A DNA stretch of 64,000 bases from Bacillus thuringiensis (GTDB taxonomy: Bacteria > Bacillota > Bacilli > Bacillales > Bacillaceae_G): the NCBI RefSeq assembly GCF_001182785.1, contig NZ_CP012099.1, positions 4,214,501-4,278,500 of the forward strand. Reading direction: 5' to 3'. Positions 1 through 8,284 of the stretch are shown piece after piece (position 1 is the stretch's first letter; every line of letters begins with the position of its first letter). Below the pieces are notes generated by a model, which worked only from the letters and a program-made list of their open reading frames with translations, had not been told where the DNA came from and ran no database searches. The position numbers and the translations under genes are program-made.

Positions 1-237
1 CACAATACGTGAATTTGGAATAGCTTGCATCATACGAATACTAGAATAACCGATTGCTGTTCCAAGTTCTAAAATGCTTTTCGGTCCAATTAAACGTAAA
101 AATTGCAGCATAAATTCCATTCCAAGTCGATCCATAATCGGCACATGATTTTCTGTTGCATATTCTTCCATTTCAAGAATTAATTTATCTTTCGGATCAA
201 TAAATGATAATAGGTACTCGTTAACTGCATCCTCCAT
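1..237 (-). CDS. trmR: tRNA 5-hydroxyuridine methyltransferase TrmR (YrrM), N-terminal part
   Basis: Partial: the gene starts at 237 and runs off the window at base 1, leaving the first 79 codons. The reading frame begins MEDAVNEYLL and contains LELGTAIGYSS, the glycine-rich SAM-binding motif of the O-methyltransferase family 3 (YrrM) proteins. In B. subtilis this enzyme makes 5-methoxyuridine at the tRNA wobble position. The ATG is preceded by AGGAGG about 8 bases upstream. It lies downstream of mltG on the same strand, as in B. subtilis, and no clear terminator is seen in the roughly 200-base gap. Family is clear from the motif and the context; the catalytic C-terminal part is not visible. 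Confidence 0.85.
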   Translation of the reverse strand, partial: MEDAVNEYLLSFIDPKDKLILEMEEYATENHVPIMDRLGMEFMLQFLRLIGPKSILELGTAIGYSSIRMMQAIPNSRIV

Positions 238-440
238 AAATGGTCCTCCTTATTTACATGGAGAAGTGCCTCTATGACGTCTTTTCCCACATAGAATGCA
301 ATAAAAATACAAGCCAGTTTTACCCTTAGCTTGTACGTCCCGTTTTGATATTAAAAACGATTCTTCTGCCAGTTTTTAACCCGATATATTTTACCACAAA
401 AAAGAGGGATGTGCGACCTTTTTCGCTATCCCTCCCCATT

Positions 441-1511
441 TCACTGTTTTTTCGTAATGTATTTTTGCTTTAATGCATTATGCTCTTCTAATGTTTTTGC
501 ATAGTACACTTCACCACTTGGTGCAGCTAAGAAATAATAATAATCTGTTTGCGCAGGTTCTAACGCAGCTTCCACTGAATGTTTACCAGAGTTTGCGATC
601 GGCCCTACCGGCAATCCTTTTACAACATACGTATTGTACGGTGAGTTGACCTTTAAATCTTCGTATAATACACGTTGTTTATGCTTTCCAAGTGCATATA
701 ATACCGTTGGATCCGTTTGAAGCGGCATACCTTTCGCTAAACGATTATAAAAGACACTAGAGATCTTTTGACGATCTGTAAAACCAGTTGCCTCTTCTTC
801 AATAAGTGAAGATAATGTTAAAAGCTGATGAACATCCCAGTTCTTCGCTTTCATTTTCGCCTCATTTTGAACAATGATTGCATTTGTTTTCTCAAGCATC
901 GGAATTACGATTTCTTCTAACGTCGTATCTTTCTTATAAAACGAATACGTCGCAGGATATAAATAACCTTCTAATAGGTATTTAATATTACTATCAAAGA
1001 TTTTATCCGTTAATAACTTCGGATACTTTTGCTGCATTTTTTGAATAAATGCTTTATCGTTTAATTGACGCGTAACATCGTCTTTATTCCACTTTAGTTC
1101 TGTCGCAATCGTTTCTGCAATTTCAGTTACTTGCGCTCCTTCTTTGATCGTCACTTTATAAAGAGCTGGACGATGCACGTTGCCAGATGACATTTGTTCA
1201 ATAACATCTTTAGCATTCATCGAAGGATTTAATAAATATGTACCTGCTTGTAAACTTTTCGATTTAGCCTTTGTATAAAAACTAAAAACTGTACCGTTTT
1301 TCACAGCGCCTTTTTCTTCTAAAATTTCTCCAATCTTACTTGTAGATGATCCTTTCGGAATTTCTACTTCAATCTCTTTTTTATTCCCGCTATCAACTGG
1401 TCCTAATGCGGATGAAATATACGCATAGACTGAACCACAAACTAAAAGCAGTGCAATAATCGAAAATAAAAAGATGCGTCTACGCTTCTTTTTCACTTGA
1501 TTCTCTATCAA
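441..1511 (-). CDS. mltG: Endolytic murein transglycosylase MltG (YceG-like)
   Basis: 356 aa. A basic N-terminus (KKKRRR) is followed by one membrane segment (residues about 13-33), then an extracytoplasmic LysM-like part and the YceG domain. The motif LSSLIEEEA holds the conserved catalytic glutamate, about residue 238. MltG cuts nascent glycan strands next to the membrane and limits their length. Start: TTG at 1511, eight bases after AAGGAGG; no ATG fits better. Neighbours are trmR downstream and the alaS operon upstream, the same order as B. subtilis yrrL. A TATAAT-like box (minus strand, 1633-1638) could be the -10 of its promoter, but no good -35 is seen. Confidence 0.93.
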   Translation of the reverse strand: MIENQVKKKRRRIFLFSIIALLLVCGSVYAYISSALGPVDSGNKKEIEVEIPKGSSTSKIGEILEEKGAVKNGTVFSFYTKAKSKSLQAGTYLLNPSMNAKDVIEQMSSGNVHRPALYKVTIKEGAQVTEIAETIATELKWNKDDVTRQLNDKAFIQKMQQKYPKLLTDKIFDSNIKYLLEGYLYPATYSFYKKDTTLEEIVIPMLEKTNAIIVQNEAKMKAKNWDVHQLLTLSSLIEEEATGFTDRQKISSVFYNRLAKGMPLQTDPTVLYALGKHKQRVLYEDLKVNSPYNTYVVKGLPVGPIANSGKHSVEAALEPAQTDYYYFLAAPSGEVYYAKTLEEHNALKQKYITKKQ

Positions 1512-1693
1512 AACATTTCCTCCTTACTTAATTGTAGACCGTATGTACACCTTTCTATACAGCACGATGTAAAAATGCAACAAATTCACTTATCTTTTTT
1601 AATAGACACTTTATTTTTCTACAATCCGTCTCATTATACTACAAAGACTTACACAGTTTCGACAAAAAATCTTTCATTTTACATATAAATACA

Positions 1694-1728
1694 AAAAAAG
1701 ATGGACTGTATATCGTCCATCTTTTCAG
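1694..1728 (-). terminator. Rho-independent terminator of the alaS-ireB-ruvX-DUF1292 operon
   Basis: On the minus strand a stem AAGATGGAC/GTCCATCTT closes over an 8-base loop and is followed by a run of T. It lies 7 bases past the stop of the DUF1292 gene, the last gene of the operon. Confidence 0.85.
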
Positions 1729-1734
1729 TACTTA

Positions 1735-2013
1735 TTATTCAGCTTCTTGCTCATCAGCAATAGTGTTGAACGTTTCTTGTACCATTTCCCACTCTTCTTC
1801 AGATTCGATTGGAAGTAAAACTCCGCCCTCTTCTTCATTTTGCTCATAAGCCATTGCATCATAAATTGGGTCTCCATCTTCATCTACTTCACCGATTGGA
1901 GAGAAGATTACGTATGATTTTTTACCAAATTTTTCAGCATCAAAAGTGAAAATAATTTCACATAAATGTTCGTTACCTTTTTCGTCTACAATTGTAATTT
2001 GACGTTCTTCCAT
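1735..2013 (-). CDS. DUF1292 family protein (YrzB-like)
   Basis: 92 aa, acidic, of the DUF1292 family, whose molecular role is unknown. It is the last gene of the operon ireB-ruvX-DUF1292, as in B. subtilis. The longest frame would start at a GTG lying inside the ribosome binding site. The ATG at 2013, five bases after GAGGTGA, is the better start and gives MEERQITIVDE. No signal peptide or membrane segment is seen. The start lies 12 bases after the ruvX stop, so the two are probably translated from one message. Confidence 0.88.
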   Translation of the reverse strand: MEERQITIVDEKGNEHLCEIIFTFDAEKFGKKSYVIFSPIGEVDEDGDPIYDAMAYEQNEEEGGVLLPIESEEEWEMVQETFNTIADEQEAE

Positions 2014-2025
2014 TTTGGTCACCTC

Positions 2026-2439
2026 TTATTTTCTATCTAAAAATCCTTGTAAGATTACGACTGCAGCCATCTTATCGATTACTTGCTTTCGCTTCTTACG
2101 GCTTACATCAGCTGAAATGAGTAGACGTTCCGCTGCCATCGTTGACAAACGCTCGTCCCACATTACAACGTCTAATTGTAACAGCTCTCGTAGGTTTTCT
2201 GCAAATTGCTGGCACGCTTCACCACGTGGGCCAATTGTACCATTCATATTTTTAGGTAAACCTACTACTATTTTATCCACATCGTACTGCTTTACTAACT
2301 CAGAAATACGATCAAAACCAAAGTGACCTCGTTCTTCGTTAATCTTAATTGTTTCTAATCCTTGTGCTGTCCAGCCCATTTCGTCGCTAATTGCAACTCC
2401 GACTGTTTTTGTACCTACATCTAAACCTAATATCCGCAT
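2026..2439 (-). CDS. ruvX: Putative pre-16S rRNA nuclease / RuvX (YqgF) family
   Basis: 137 aa, the usual length. It shows the RNase H-like fold signature: [16 protein letters not shown] at the N-terminus (first acidic residue), [10 protein letters not shown], and WDERLST with the later acidic pair. The family matures the 5' end of 16S rRNA and was earlier called a Holliday junction resolvase-like protein (yrrK in B. subtilis). It sits 3 bases after ireB, within the alaS operon. Nothing is unusual in the sequence. Confidence 0.93.
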   Translation of the reverse strand: MRILGLDVGTKTVGVAISDEMGWTAQGLETIKINEERGHFGFDRISELVKQYDVDKIVVGLPKNMNGTIGPRGEACQQFAENLRELLQLDVVMWDERLSTMAAERLLISADVSRKKRKQVIDKMAAVVILQGFLDRK

Positions 2440-2442
2440 AAA

Positions 2443-2709
2443 CTACTCCTCACGATGATGTTTCAAGTAAGACTTCACAAGCTCTTCAATGATTTCATCA
2501 CGTTCAAGCTTGCGAACGATGCTACGTGCATCTTTATGGCGAGGTATGTATGCTGGGTCTCCACTTAATAAATAACCGACGATTTGGTTAATCGGATTAT
2601 AGCCTTTTTCTTGAAGTGCATCATACACAGTTAAAAGTACATCATTTACATGGACACTCTGTTTTTCATCTTGAATGCTAAACTTCATTGTTTTATCAAA
2701 ACCGTCCAT
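2443..2709 (-). CDS. ireB: IreB family regulatory phosphoprotein (YrzL)
   Basis: 88 aa beginning [15 protein letters not shown]. The open frame extends 37 codons further upstream, into the alaS gap and slightly into alaS, but that extension has no family match. The ATG at 2709 follows GAGGTG at about 8 bases, so it is the start. IreB (DUF965) is a small phosphoprotein; in Enterococcus it is a substrate of the IreK kinase / IreP phosphatase pair and tunes cephalosporin tolerance. Its place between alaS and ruvX is conserved in Firmicutes. Confidence 0.92.
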   Translation of the reverse strand: MDGFDKTMKFSIQDEKQSVHVNDVLLTVYDALQEKGYNPINQIVGYLLSGDPAYIPRHKDARSIVRKLERDEIIEELVKSYLKHHREE

Positions 2710-2785
2710 TTCAAGCACCTCACTTATATAGTAAGTATAGGGAGAAGAACTTCTCCTCTCCCTACCATTGTACACTACTATCTCT

Positions 2786-5428
2786 TTATTTTGAAACAGA
2801 TTTAACGTACTCTTGTACAAATGCTAAAGCTTCTTCGACTTGAGCTGGGTTTTTACCGCCTGCTTGTGCCATATCAGGACGGCCGCCACCGCCACCGCCG
2901 CAACGAGAGGCTACTTCTTTCACAAGCTTACCAGCATGGTAACCTTGGCTAATTAAGTCTTTCGTTACACCTGCTAGGATGTTTACTTTATCGTCATTAA
3001 CAGACGCTAATACAACAACTGCTGACTCTAATTTATTTTTTAGATCATCCATCATCGTACGTAAGTTGTTCATATCTGCAACATTTACTTTCGCTGCTAA
3101 TACATTCACACCATCAACTGTCATTACAGAATCAGTTAAGTTTCCAGCTTCGATATTGCTTAATTTCGCAGCAAGAGATTCATTTTCTTTTTGCAGTTGT
3201 TTCACTTCAGCAAATAGACCATCAACCCTTGTTAAAATATCTTTCGGATTTGTTTTCATTTTTCCTGCTGCTTCTTTTAATAAACCTACTTGATCGTTCA
3301 TTAATTCGTATGCAGACTTACCAGTTACTGCTTCAATACGACGAGTTCCTGCACCGATACCAGACTCAGCAACGATTTTGAAAATACCGATAGAAGCTGT
3401 ATTATCAACGTGACAACCACCACAAAGCTCTAAGCTGTAATCGCCAACTTGTACAACACGTACAACATCTCCGTATTTTTCACCGAATAATGCCATTGCG
3501 CCCATTTCTTTCGCTTCTTCGATTGCTTTTTGAGAAATCTCAACATCAATACTTTCCCAAATTTTCTCGTTTACCATACGCTCAATTTTTTCTAATTCGT
3601 CAGCTTGTACTTGACCGAAGTGAGAGAAGTCAAAGCGTAGACGTTCAGAAGTTACAAGAGAACCTGCTTGGTTAACGTGTGTTCCAAGTACGTCTTTTAA
3701 TGCTTGGTGTAGTAAGTGAGTTGCTGTATGATTTTTTACAACGCTACTACGGTTTTTCGTATCGATAATAGCTTTTACAGCCGCATCTTTCGTTAATGTA
3801 CCTTCTTCAACAACAACTTTATGCAAGTTTTGACCGTTTGGTGCTTTTTGTACGTCTTTTACAAGAACTTTCACACCATCCGCAAGAAGGTAACCACGGT
3901 CTGCAATTTGTCCACCGCTCTCAGCATAGAATGGTGTTACATCAAGCATTAATTGTCCTTCTTCACCAGCTTGTAAACTGTCTGTGTATTCGCCGTTTTT
4001 CACAAGTGCAACAACGTTACTTTCTGTTGCAACTGTACCGTAACCAACGAACTCACTCGCTACTTTAACTTCTCCAAGTACACCGCCTTGAACTTGCATT
4101 GAGTCAACGTCTTGACGAGCAGCACGTGCACGCTCACGTTGTTTTTCCATTTCATTTTCAAAGCCTTCATGATCAACTGTCATACCAGCTTCTTCTGCAT
4201 ATTCTTCTGTTAATTCGATTGGGAAACCGTATGTGTCATATAGACGGAACGCATCTACTCCAGAAATAACAGTTGTTTTTTCTTCTTTTGCTTTTGTAAT
4301 AACTTCAGCTAAAATCGCTTCACCATCATGAAGTGTTTCATGGAAACGCTCTTCTTCGTTTTTCACAACTTTCGCAATGAAATCTTTCTTTTCAAGTACT
4401 TCTGGATAGAAGTCTTTCATTACTTCTCCAACAACCGGTACTAATTCAAACATGAATGGACGGTTAATGTTTAATTTCTTCGAATAACGAACAGCGCGGC
4501 GTAATAAACGACGTAATACATAACCACGGCCTTCGTTAGAAGGAAGAGCACCGTCACCAACAGCAAATGTTACTGTACGGATATGGTCAGCAATTACTTT
4601 AAATGCCATATCTTTTTCTAAATCGCCATTACGGTATTTCTCACCAGAAATTGATTCTGTTGCACCAATCATCGGCATGAATAGATCTGTATCAAAGTTC
4701 GTAGGCACATCTTGAACGATAGATGTCATACGTTCTAGACCCATCCCTGTATCAATGTTTTTCTTAGGAAGTGGTGTATATGAACCATCTGGATTATGAT
4801 TAAATTGAGAGAATACAAGGTTCCATACTTCTAAGTAACGCTCGTTTTCTCCGCCTGGATATAATTCTGGGTCACTAAAGTCATTACCGTAAGCTTCTCC
4901 GCGGTCATAGAAAATCTCTGTATTCGGTCCACTTGGCCCTTCACCGATATCCCAGAAGTTTTCTTCTAAACGGATAATACGCTCTTTTGGAACACCCATT
5001 TTCTCATTCCAAATTGTAAATGCTTCTTCATCTTCTGGATGGATTGTAACTGATAGTAATTCTTTATCGAATCCGATCCATTTGTCGCTCGTTAAGAATT
5101 CCCAAGCCCATGTAATTGCTTCTTCTTTGAAGTAATCACCAATTGAGAAGTTTCCTAACATTTCAAAGAATGTATGGTGACGAGCTGTTTTCCCTACGTT
5201 TTCAATATCGTTTGTACGAATTGATTTTTGAGCATTTGTAATACGTGGATTTTGTGGGATTACACGCCCATCAAAATATTTTTTTAATGTTGCTACACCA
5301 CTATTAATCCATAGAAGAGATGGATCTTCATGTGGAACTAGTGATGCACTAGGTTCTACTGCATGTCCTTTTTCTTGGAAAAAGTCTAAAAACATTTGAC
5401 GAATTTGTGCGCCTGTTAGTTGTTTCAT
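2786..5428 (-). CDS. alaS: Alanine--tRNA ligase
   Basis: 880 aa, full length. It has the class II catalytic domain at the N-terminus, the editing domain with the zinc motif HTATH (about 565-569) and CGGCH (about 667-671), and a C-terminal DHHA1/oligomerisation part with a glycine run ([16 protein letters not shown]). It charges tRNA-Ala in the cytoplasm and clears Ser and Gly mischarges. Start ATG at 5428 is preceded by AAGGAGG. The gene lies behind a T-box leader (5449-5697) and leads the operon alaS-ireB-ruvX-DUF1292. Confidence 0.98.
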   Translation of the reverse strand: MKQLTGAQIRQMFLDFFQEKGHAVEPSASLVPHEDPSLLWINSGVATLKKYFDGRVIPQNPRITNAQKSIRTNDIENVGKTARHHTFFEMLGNFSIGDYFKEEAITWAWEFLTSDKWIGFDKELLSVTIHPEDEEAFTIWNEKMGVPKERIIRLEENFWDIGEGPSGPNTEIFYDRGEAYGNDFSDPELYPGGENERYLEVWNLVFSQFNHNPDGSYTPLPKKNIDTGMGLERMTSIVQDVPTNFDTDLFMPMIGATESISGEKYRNGDLEKDMAFKVIADHIRTVTFAVGDGALPSNEGRGYVLRRLLRRAVRYSKKLNINRPFMFELVPVVGEVMKDFYPEVLEKKDFIAKVVKNEEERFHETLHDGEAILAEVITKAKEEKTTVISGVDAFRLYDTYGFPIELTEEYAEEAGMTVDHEGFENEMEKQRERARAARQDVDSMQVQGGVLGEVKVASEFVGYGTVATESNVVALVKNGEYTDSLQAGEEGQLMLDVTPFYAESGGQIADRGYLLADGVKVLVKDVQKAPNGQNLHKVVVEEGTLTKDAAVKAIIDTKNRSSVVKNHTATHLLHQALKDVLGTHVNQAGSLVTSERLRFDFSHFGQVQADELEKIERMVNEKIWESIDVEISQKAIEEAKEMGAMALFGEKYGDVVRVVQVGDYSLELCGGCHVDNTASIGIFKIVAESGIGAGTRRIEAVTGKSAYELMNDQVGLLKEAAGKMKTNPKDILTRVDGLFAEVKQLQKENESLAAKLSNIEAGNLTDSVMTVDGVNVLAAKVNVADMNNLRTMMDDLKNKLESAVVVLASVNDDKVNILAGVTKDLISQGYHAGKLVKEVASRCGGGGGGRPDMAQAGGKNPAQVEEALAFVQEYVKSVSK

Positions 5429-5448
5429 TGTATTTTCCTCCTTAAATA

Positions 5449-5697
5449 TAAAAAACTCCCGCCCCTATAAAAGGGACGAGAGTTAACTCGCGATACCACC
5501 CTAATTATGAATTGATTACAATAACAATCAATTCATCACCTCATGGTGCCGTAACGTGGCAAGACGGCAGTGATTAGCTGCTCTCAGGATTAGCTTTCTG
5601 TTACCCTTCATTTAAAGCTTCTTTCAGCCATATGGAAGCTTCTCTCTATAAATGGACTGTAACGTACTTGTTCCGTCATTGATTTAATGTATTATAT
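5449..5697 (-). promoter_or_regulatory. T-box riboswitch leader of alaS (alanine)
   Basis: The minus strand carries the T-box sequence AGGGTGGTATCGCG (5489-5502), followed by a terminator stem CTCTCGTCCC/GGGGCGGGAG with a T run (5450-5482) directly before alaS. Uncharged tRNA-Ala should pair with the T-box and favour the antiterminator. A GCU triplet followed by A (5592-5594) is a candidate specifier codon; its place in the Stem I loop was judged by eye only. Confidence 0.9.
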
Positions 5698-5703
5698 GAC
5701 TAA

Positions 5704-5732
5704 ATATAATAGAATTCTCTTAAGTTTGTCAA
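5704..5732 (-). promoter_or_regulatory. Sigma-A promoter of alaS
   Basis: Perfect -35 TTGACA (5727-5732), 17-base spacer and -10 TTATAT (5704-5709). The start would fall near 5697, just upstream of T-box Stem I. Confidence 0.8.
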
Positions 5733-5929
5733 TGTAGATAATCATTTATATTGTATTAATCGCTTATTAATCATAGGTATTCTACTATTCATTCTTAACA
5801 GCCTTTTCATATATTATGCGTTTATTAATAAATTGGAATCTCCTTACAATAATAATTTATAAAATTTTCTAAATATTACTTTTTTTGCTATAATTAAATT
5901 GTTATTAACAAAATAAAGGAGCGATTACA
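5733..5929. other. AT-rich intergenic stretch between the alaS promoter and the PH-domain gene
   Basis: About 200 bases, strongly AT-rich, with no convincing reading frame, hairpin or repeat. It must hold the promoter of the gene at 5930; a TATAAT-like box (GCTATAATTA, about 5888-5897) lies some 35 bases before that start. Nothing else is visible. Confidence 0.4.
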
Positions 5930-6274
5930 ATGACAACCTTACTTAACAAAGCTAAAAACATATTAGCGACTGACGAAACGATATTATTTTACGCAGCATG
6001 TTCATTAGACATATTTATTTATCGTTCCGTCGCAAGGCCAGGCCTATTGATTTTAACGAACAAAAGGCTATTCTTTTATGGACCAGATGTAAGTAAGAAT
6101 CCAATATTTGAAGAGTACTCTTTTGCAAAAATTTCTAATCTAAAAGAACAAAAGCGTCTTTTCAACAATCAAATTGTATTTATGTATGATAATGAATGGA
6201 AAAAAATAAAACATATTCAAACAAATGATGTGAGCTCCCTCGTCCAAAAGATACACGAGCAGCTTTCTAAATAA
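5930..6274 (+). CDS. Small PH-like (YokE-like) domain protein of unknown role
   Basis: 114 aa. The stretch PGLLILTNKRLFFY is typical of the bacterial PH (YokE-like) domain: a beta strand, the LTNKRL turn and an aromatic-rich strand. No signal peptide or membrane helix is seen. Start ATG at 5930 follows AAAGGAG. It is a single plus-strand gene between two minus-strand operons. The fold assignment is from motif likeness only; no function can be given. Confidence 0.7.
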   Translation: MTTLLNKAKNILATDETILFYAACSLDIFIYRSVARPGLLILTNKRLFFYGPDVSKNPIFEEYSFAKISNLKEQKRLFNNQIVFMYDNEWKKIKHIQTNDVSSLVQKIHEQLSK

Positions 6275-6318
6275 ATATATGATTAGCCCTCCATTTCTTA
6301 CATAGAGGGCTTCTATAC

Positions 6319-7386
6319 TTACACATCTTCTTTTTTCAAGAGAGGTCTCACATGAACAATGACAGTACGAATAACTGCTAAAATCGGAACCGATATTAGT
6401 AATCCTACAATACCAGCTACTTCCCCCCCAACTAGTAATGCAAGCATAATAATAACAGGATGCATACGAAGTGACTTACCAACAATGTAAGGCGATAAAA
6501 TGTTACTTTCCACAAATTGCAAAATAGCAATCGTAATCCCCGCCTTAATAAGTAAACTCGTTGATACCGTTGCTGCAATCATTAACGTAGGGATTGCTCC
6601 TAAAATAGGACCAAAGTATGGGATTATATCCGTTACCCCAATAATAATACCAAGCAATAATGGATACTTCATACCGATAAACCAAAAAGAAAGAGCTGAT
6701 ACGCTCCCTAATACTAAGCAAACAAATAACTGCCCTCGAATATAACTTCCAAGTGACTTATCAATTTCTTTTGCAAGCATTTGCCCCGTACCTCGCCATT
6801 TACTTGGGGCTAATTTCCAAAAGATATGATAAAACTCACCATAATCTTTTAATATGTAAAATACAATGAACGGTATTAAGAAAATAATGAGCAATGAATC
6901 GAGTACACCACGCGCTGTACTCATCACTTTATTTAAAAGTGCTTGAATCTTCGTTTCTACACCACCAAAAATTTGTTTCACCTTTTCATGAATAAACGAC
7001 GGGAAATTCGCTGTTTGTTCTGTAACACCATCCATCCACGAATCGTACATCTTTGTAAACTGCGGAAATTGTTCATTAATCTCTTGTAACTGTTTAATAA
7101 CGATTGGCGTTCCTTTATAAATTCCATAACCAATTCCACCAAAGAAAAGAATGTAAATGAGCAAAATAGCAAGTGTGCGTGGCATTCCTTCCTTATGGAT
7201 TTTTTCAATTAAAGGGTGCAATAAATACGCAATAAAACAGGCGATAAGAAACGGCGTAATTGCTACTTTAAATACAAAAATAATCGGTGCCCATAGTGGC
7301 TTAATTTTTAAAAAGACGAGCAAACAAAGAAAAACAAGTAACAATAATCCTAAACGATATATCCAAATGATTTTAAGATTCTTCAC
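6319..7386 (-). CDS. AI-2E family transporter (YrrI-like membrane protein)
   Basis: 355 aa with about seven to eight hydrophobic segments, including a pair near the N-terminus and the C-terminal signature LLLGIIIGVTDIIPYFGPILGAIP that is characteristic of the AI-2E (UPF0118/PerM) family. The family is named for AI-2 export, but several members are Na+/H+ antiporters, so the substrate is open. The start is placed at GTG 7386, eight bases after GGAGGAGG; the longer frame would begin inside that ribosome binding site. Position matches B. subtilis yrrI upstream of alaS. Confidence 0.9.
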   Translation of the reverse strand: MKNLKIIWIYRLGLLLLVFLCLLVFLKIKPLWAPIIFVFKVAITPFLIACFIAYLLHPLIEKIHKEGMPRTLAILLIYILFFGGIGYGIYKGTPIVIKQLQEINEQFPQFTKMYDSWMDGVTEQTANFPSFIHEKVKQIFGGVETKIQALLNKVMSTARGVLDSLLIIFLIPFIVFYILKDYGEFYHIFWKLAPSKWRGTGQMLAKEIDKSLGSYIRGQLFVCLVLGSVSALSFWFIGMKYPLLLGIIIGVTDIIPYFGPILGAIPTLMIAATVSTSLLIKAGITIAILQFVESNILSPYIVGKSLRMHPVIIMLALLVGGEVAGIVGLLISVPILAVIRTVIVHVRPLLKKEDV

Positions 7387-7562
7387 ATGAAAAACCTCCT
7401 CCACCTTTATTTTGAAAATAAATGGGTTAGGTTATGTGTGAAACTTTTAAAATCTTTTCATACGGACCATACTGTTTTTTAAAGACGTACATATAAATAA
7501 CATAACAAGGACAACCACCCCTGAGAATACAGCATGAAATAATGTAATCAGGAGGGCTAATT

Positions 7563-7775
7563 ATGGTTTTGTTTATGCTTGGATTATCAGCACTTTTTAT
7601 GATTCTTGAATGGATTTGTATCGGCTTTGGTATTTGGAAGGGGTTCTTTATTCGTTCCTCACGTAAAGAAAAAGCGAAGCAATTATGGCAGTATGGAATA
7701 CTTGGCGTTGGCTGTTACGGTCTATCTTATCTTTTCTCAGAAATTGGACTTTTTTATTTGCATATGAGTGCATAA
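7563..7775 (+). CDS. Small two-helix membrane protein, unknown
   Basis: 70 aa. Two hydrophobic segments (about 3-27 and 45-67) flank a basic stretch RSSRKEKAKQ, so a hairpin in the membrane with a cytoplasmic loop is likely. The start ATG follows AGGAGGGC at a good distance. I do not recognise a family. It is a single-gene unit with its own terminator. Confidence 0.7.
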   Translation: MVLFMLGLSALFMILEWICIGFGIWKGFFIRSSRKEKAKQLWQYGILGVGCYGLSYLFSEIGLFYLHMSA

Positions 7776-7808
7776 AAAAACTCCCTCGTCTATAAGGGAG
7801 TTTTTCAC
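7776..7808. terminator. Bidirectional terminator
   Basis: AAAAAACTCCCT and AGGGAGTTTTT form a stem with A and T runs on both sides, so it can end the plus-strand gene at 7563-7775 and the minus-strand gene at 7822-7950. Confidence 0.8.
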
Positions 7809-7821
7809 TTTATCGAAATGA

Positions 7822-7950
7822 TTATAAGTAAGACTTAATCATCTTACGTGCTTTTTTCATATTGCGTTTTGAAAATACATCTTGCTTACGAGCATATTGA
7901 TATGCTGCGGCTCCAACACCTAATGCGATTAATGAATTGCGTAGATTCAA
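7822..7950 (-). CDS. Very small protein (YrzQ/DUF3918-like)
   Basis: 42 aa, starting at TTG 7950 seven bases after a GGGGG ribosome binding site. The sequence begins MNLRNSLIALGVGAAAYQYA and is basic afterwards (RKQDVFSKRN), so a short N-terminal hydrophobic segment is followed by a charged tail. It resembles the small DUF3918/YrzQ proteins found beside recD2 in bacilli. Function unknown. Confidence 0.7.
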   Translation of the reverse strand: MNLRNSLIALGVGAAAYQYARKQDVFSKRNMKKARKMIKSYL

Positions 7951-7968
7951 AGTAAATCCCCCTTTTCG

Positions 7969-8157
7969 TTATCCGATCGTTCTTTCATTCTCATCAAATA
8001 AATCATCAAGAGAGCTTAATGAACCATCTTCCTCAACTTGATGCGTATGGATTTTCCCCTTTGAAACCGATAATTCGATATAACAATTCCAGCAATAAAA
8101 TTGGTTGACACCTATTTTTCCAATGTCTTTCCCTTTGCAATTTGGACAAATGAACAT
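7969..8157 (-). CDS. Small zinc-ribbon-like protein
   Basis: 62 aa. It has CPNC near the N-terminus and CWNC about 17 residues later, a four-cysteine zinc-ribbon arrangement, followed by an acidic tail. No DNA-binding or enzyme domain can be named. It is on the same strand as recD2 and the 42-aa protein and may be co-transcribed. Confidence 0.75.
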   Translation of the reverse strand: MFICPNCKGKDIGKIGVNQFYCWNCYIELSVSKGKIHTHQVEEDGSLSSLDDLFDENERTIG

Positions 8158-8284
8158 ATGGCTTTCATCTCCTTACAGTCTCCCAGATTCTATTCGCCAT
8201 TATGTCCAAACCGCATTCATTTATACATTGCTGGAGCCTTTCAACGCTATGCGTTTGAAAGTTTCACTATATAATTTCACCTTG

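Noticed and set aside
2710..2820. N-terminal extension of ireB
   Set aside because: The frame is open for 37 more codons, but it overlaps alaS, has no ribosome binding site and is not part of the family.
3796..4068. Antisense frames inside alaS, aspS, relA and others
   Set aside because: They lie wholly opposite well-supported genes and have no ribosome binding sites or domains.
8236..8260. Terminator after recD2
   Set aside because: CTTTCAA(A)CGC and GCGTTGAAAG pair, but there is no T run on either strand, so only a hairpin can be claimed.
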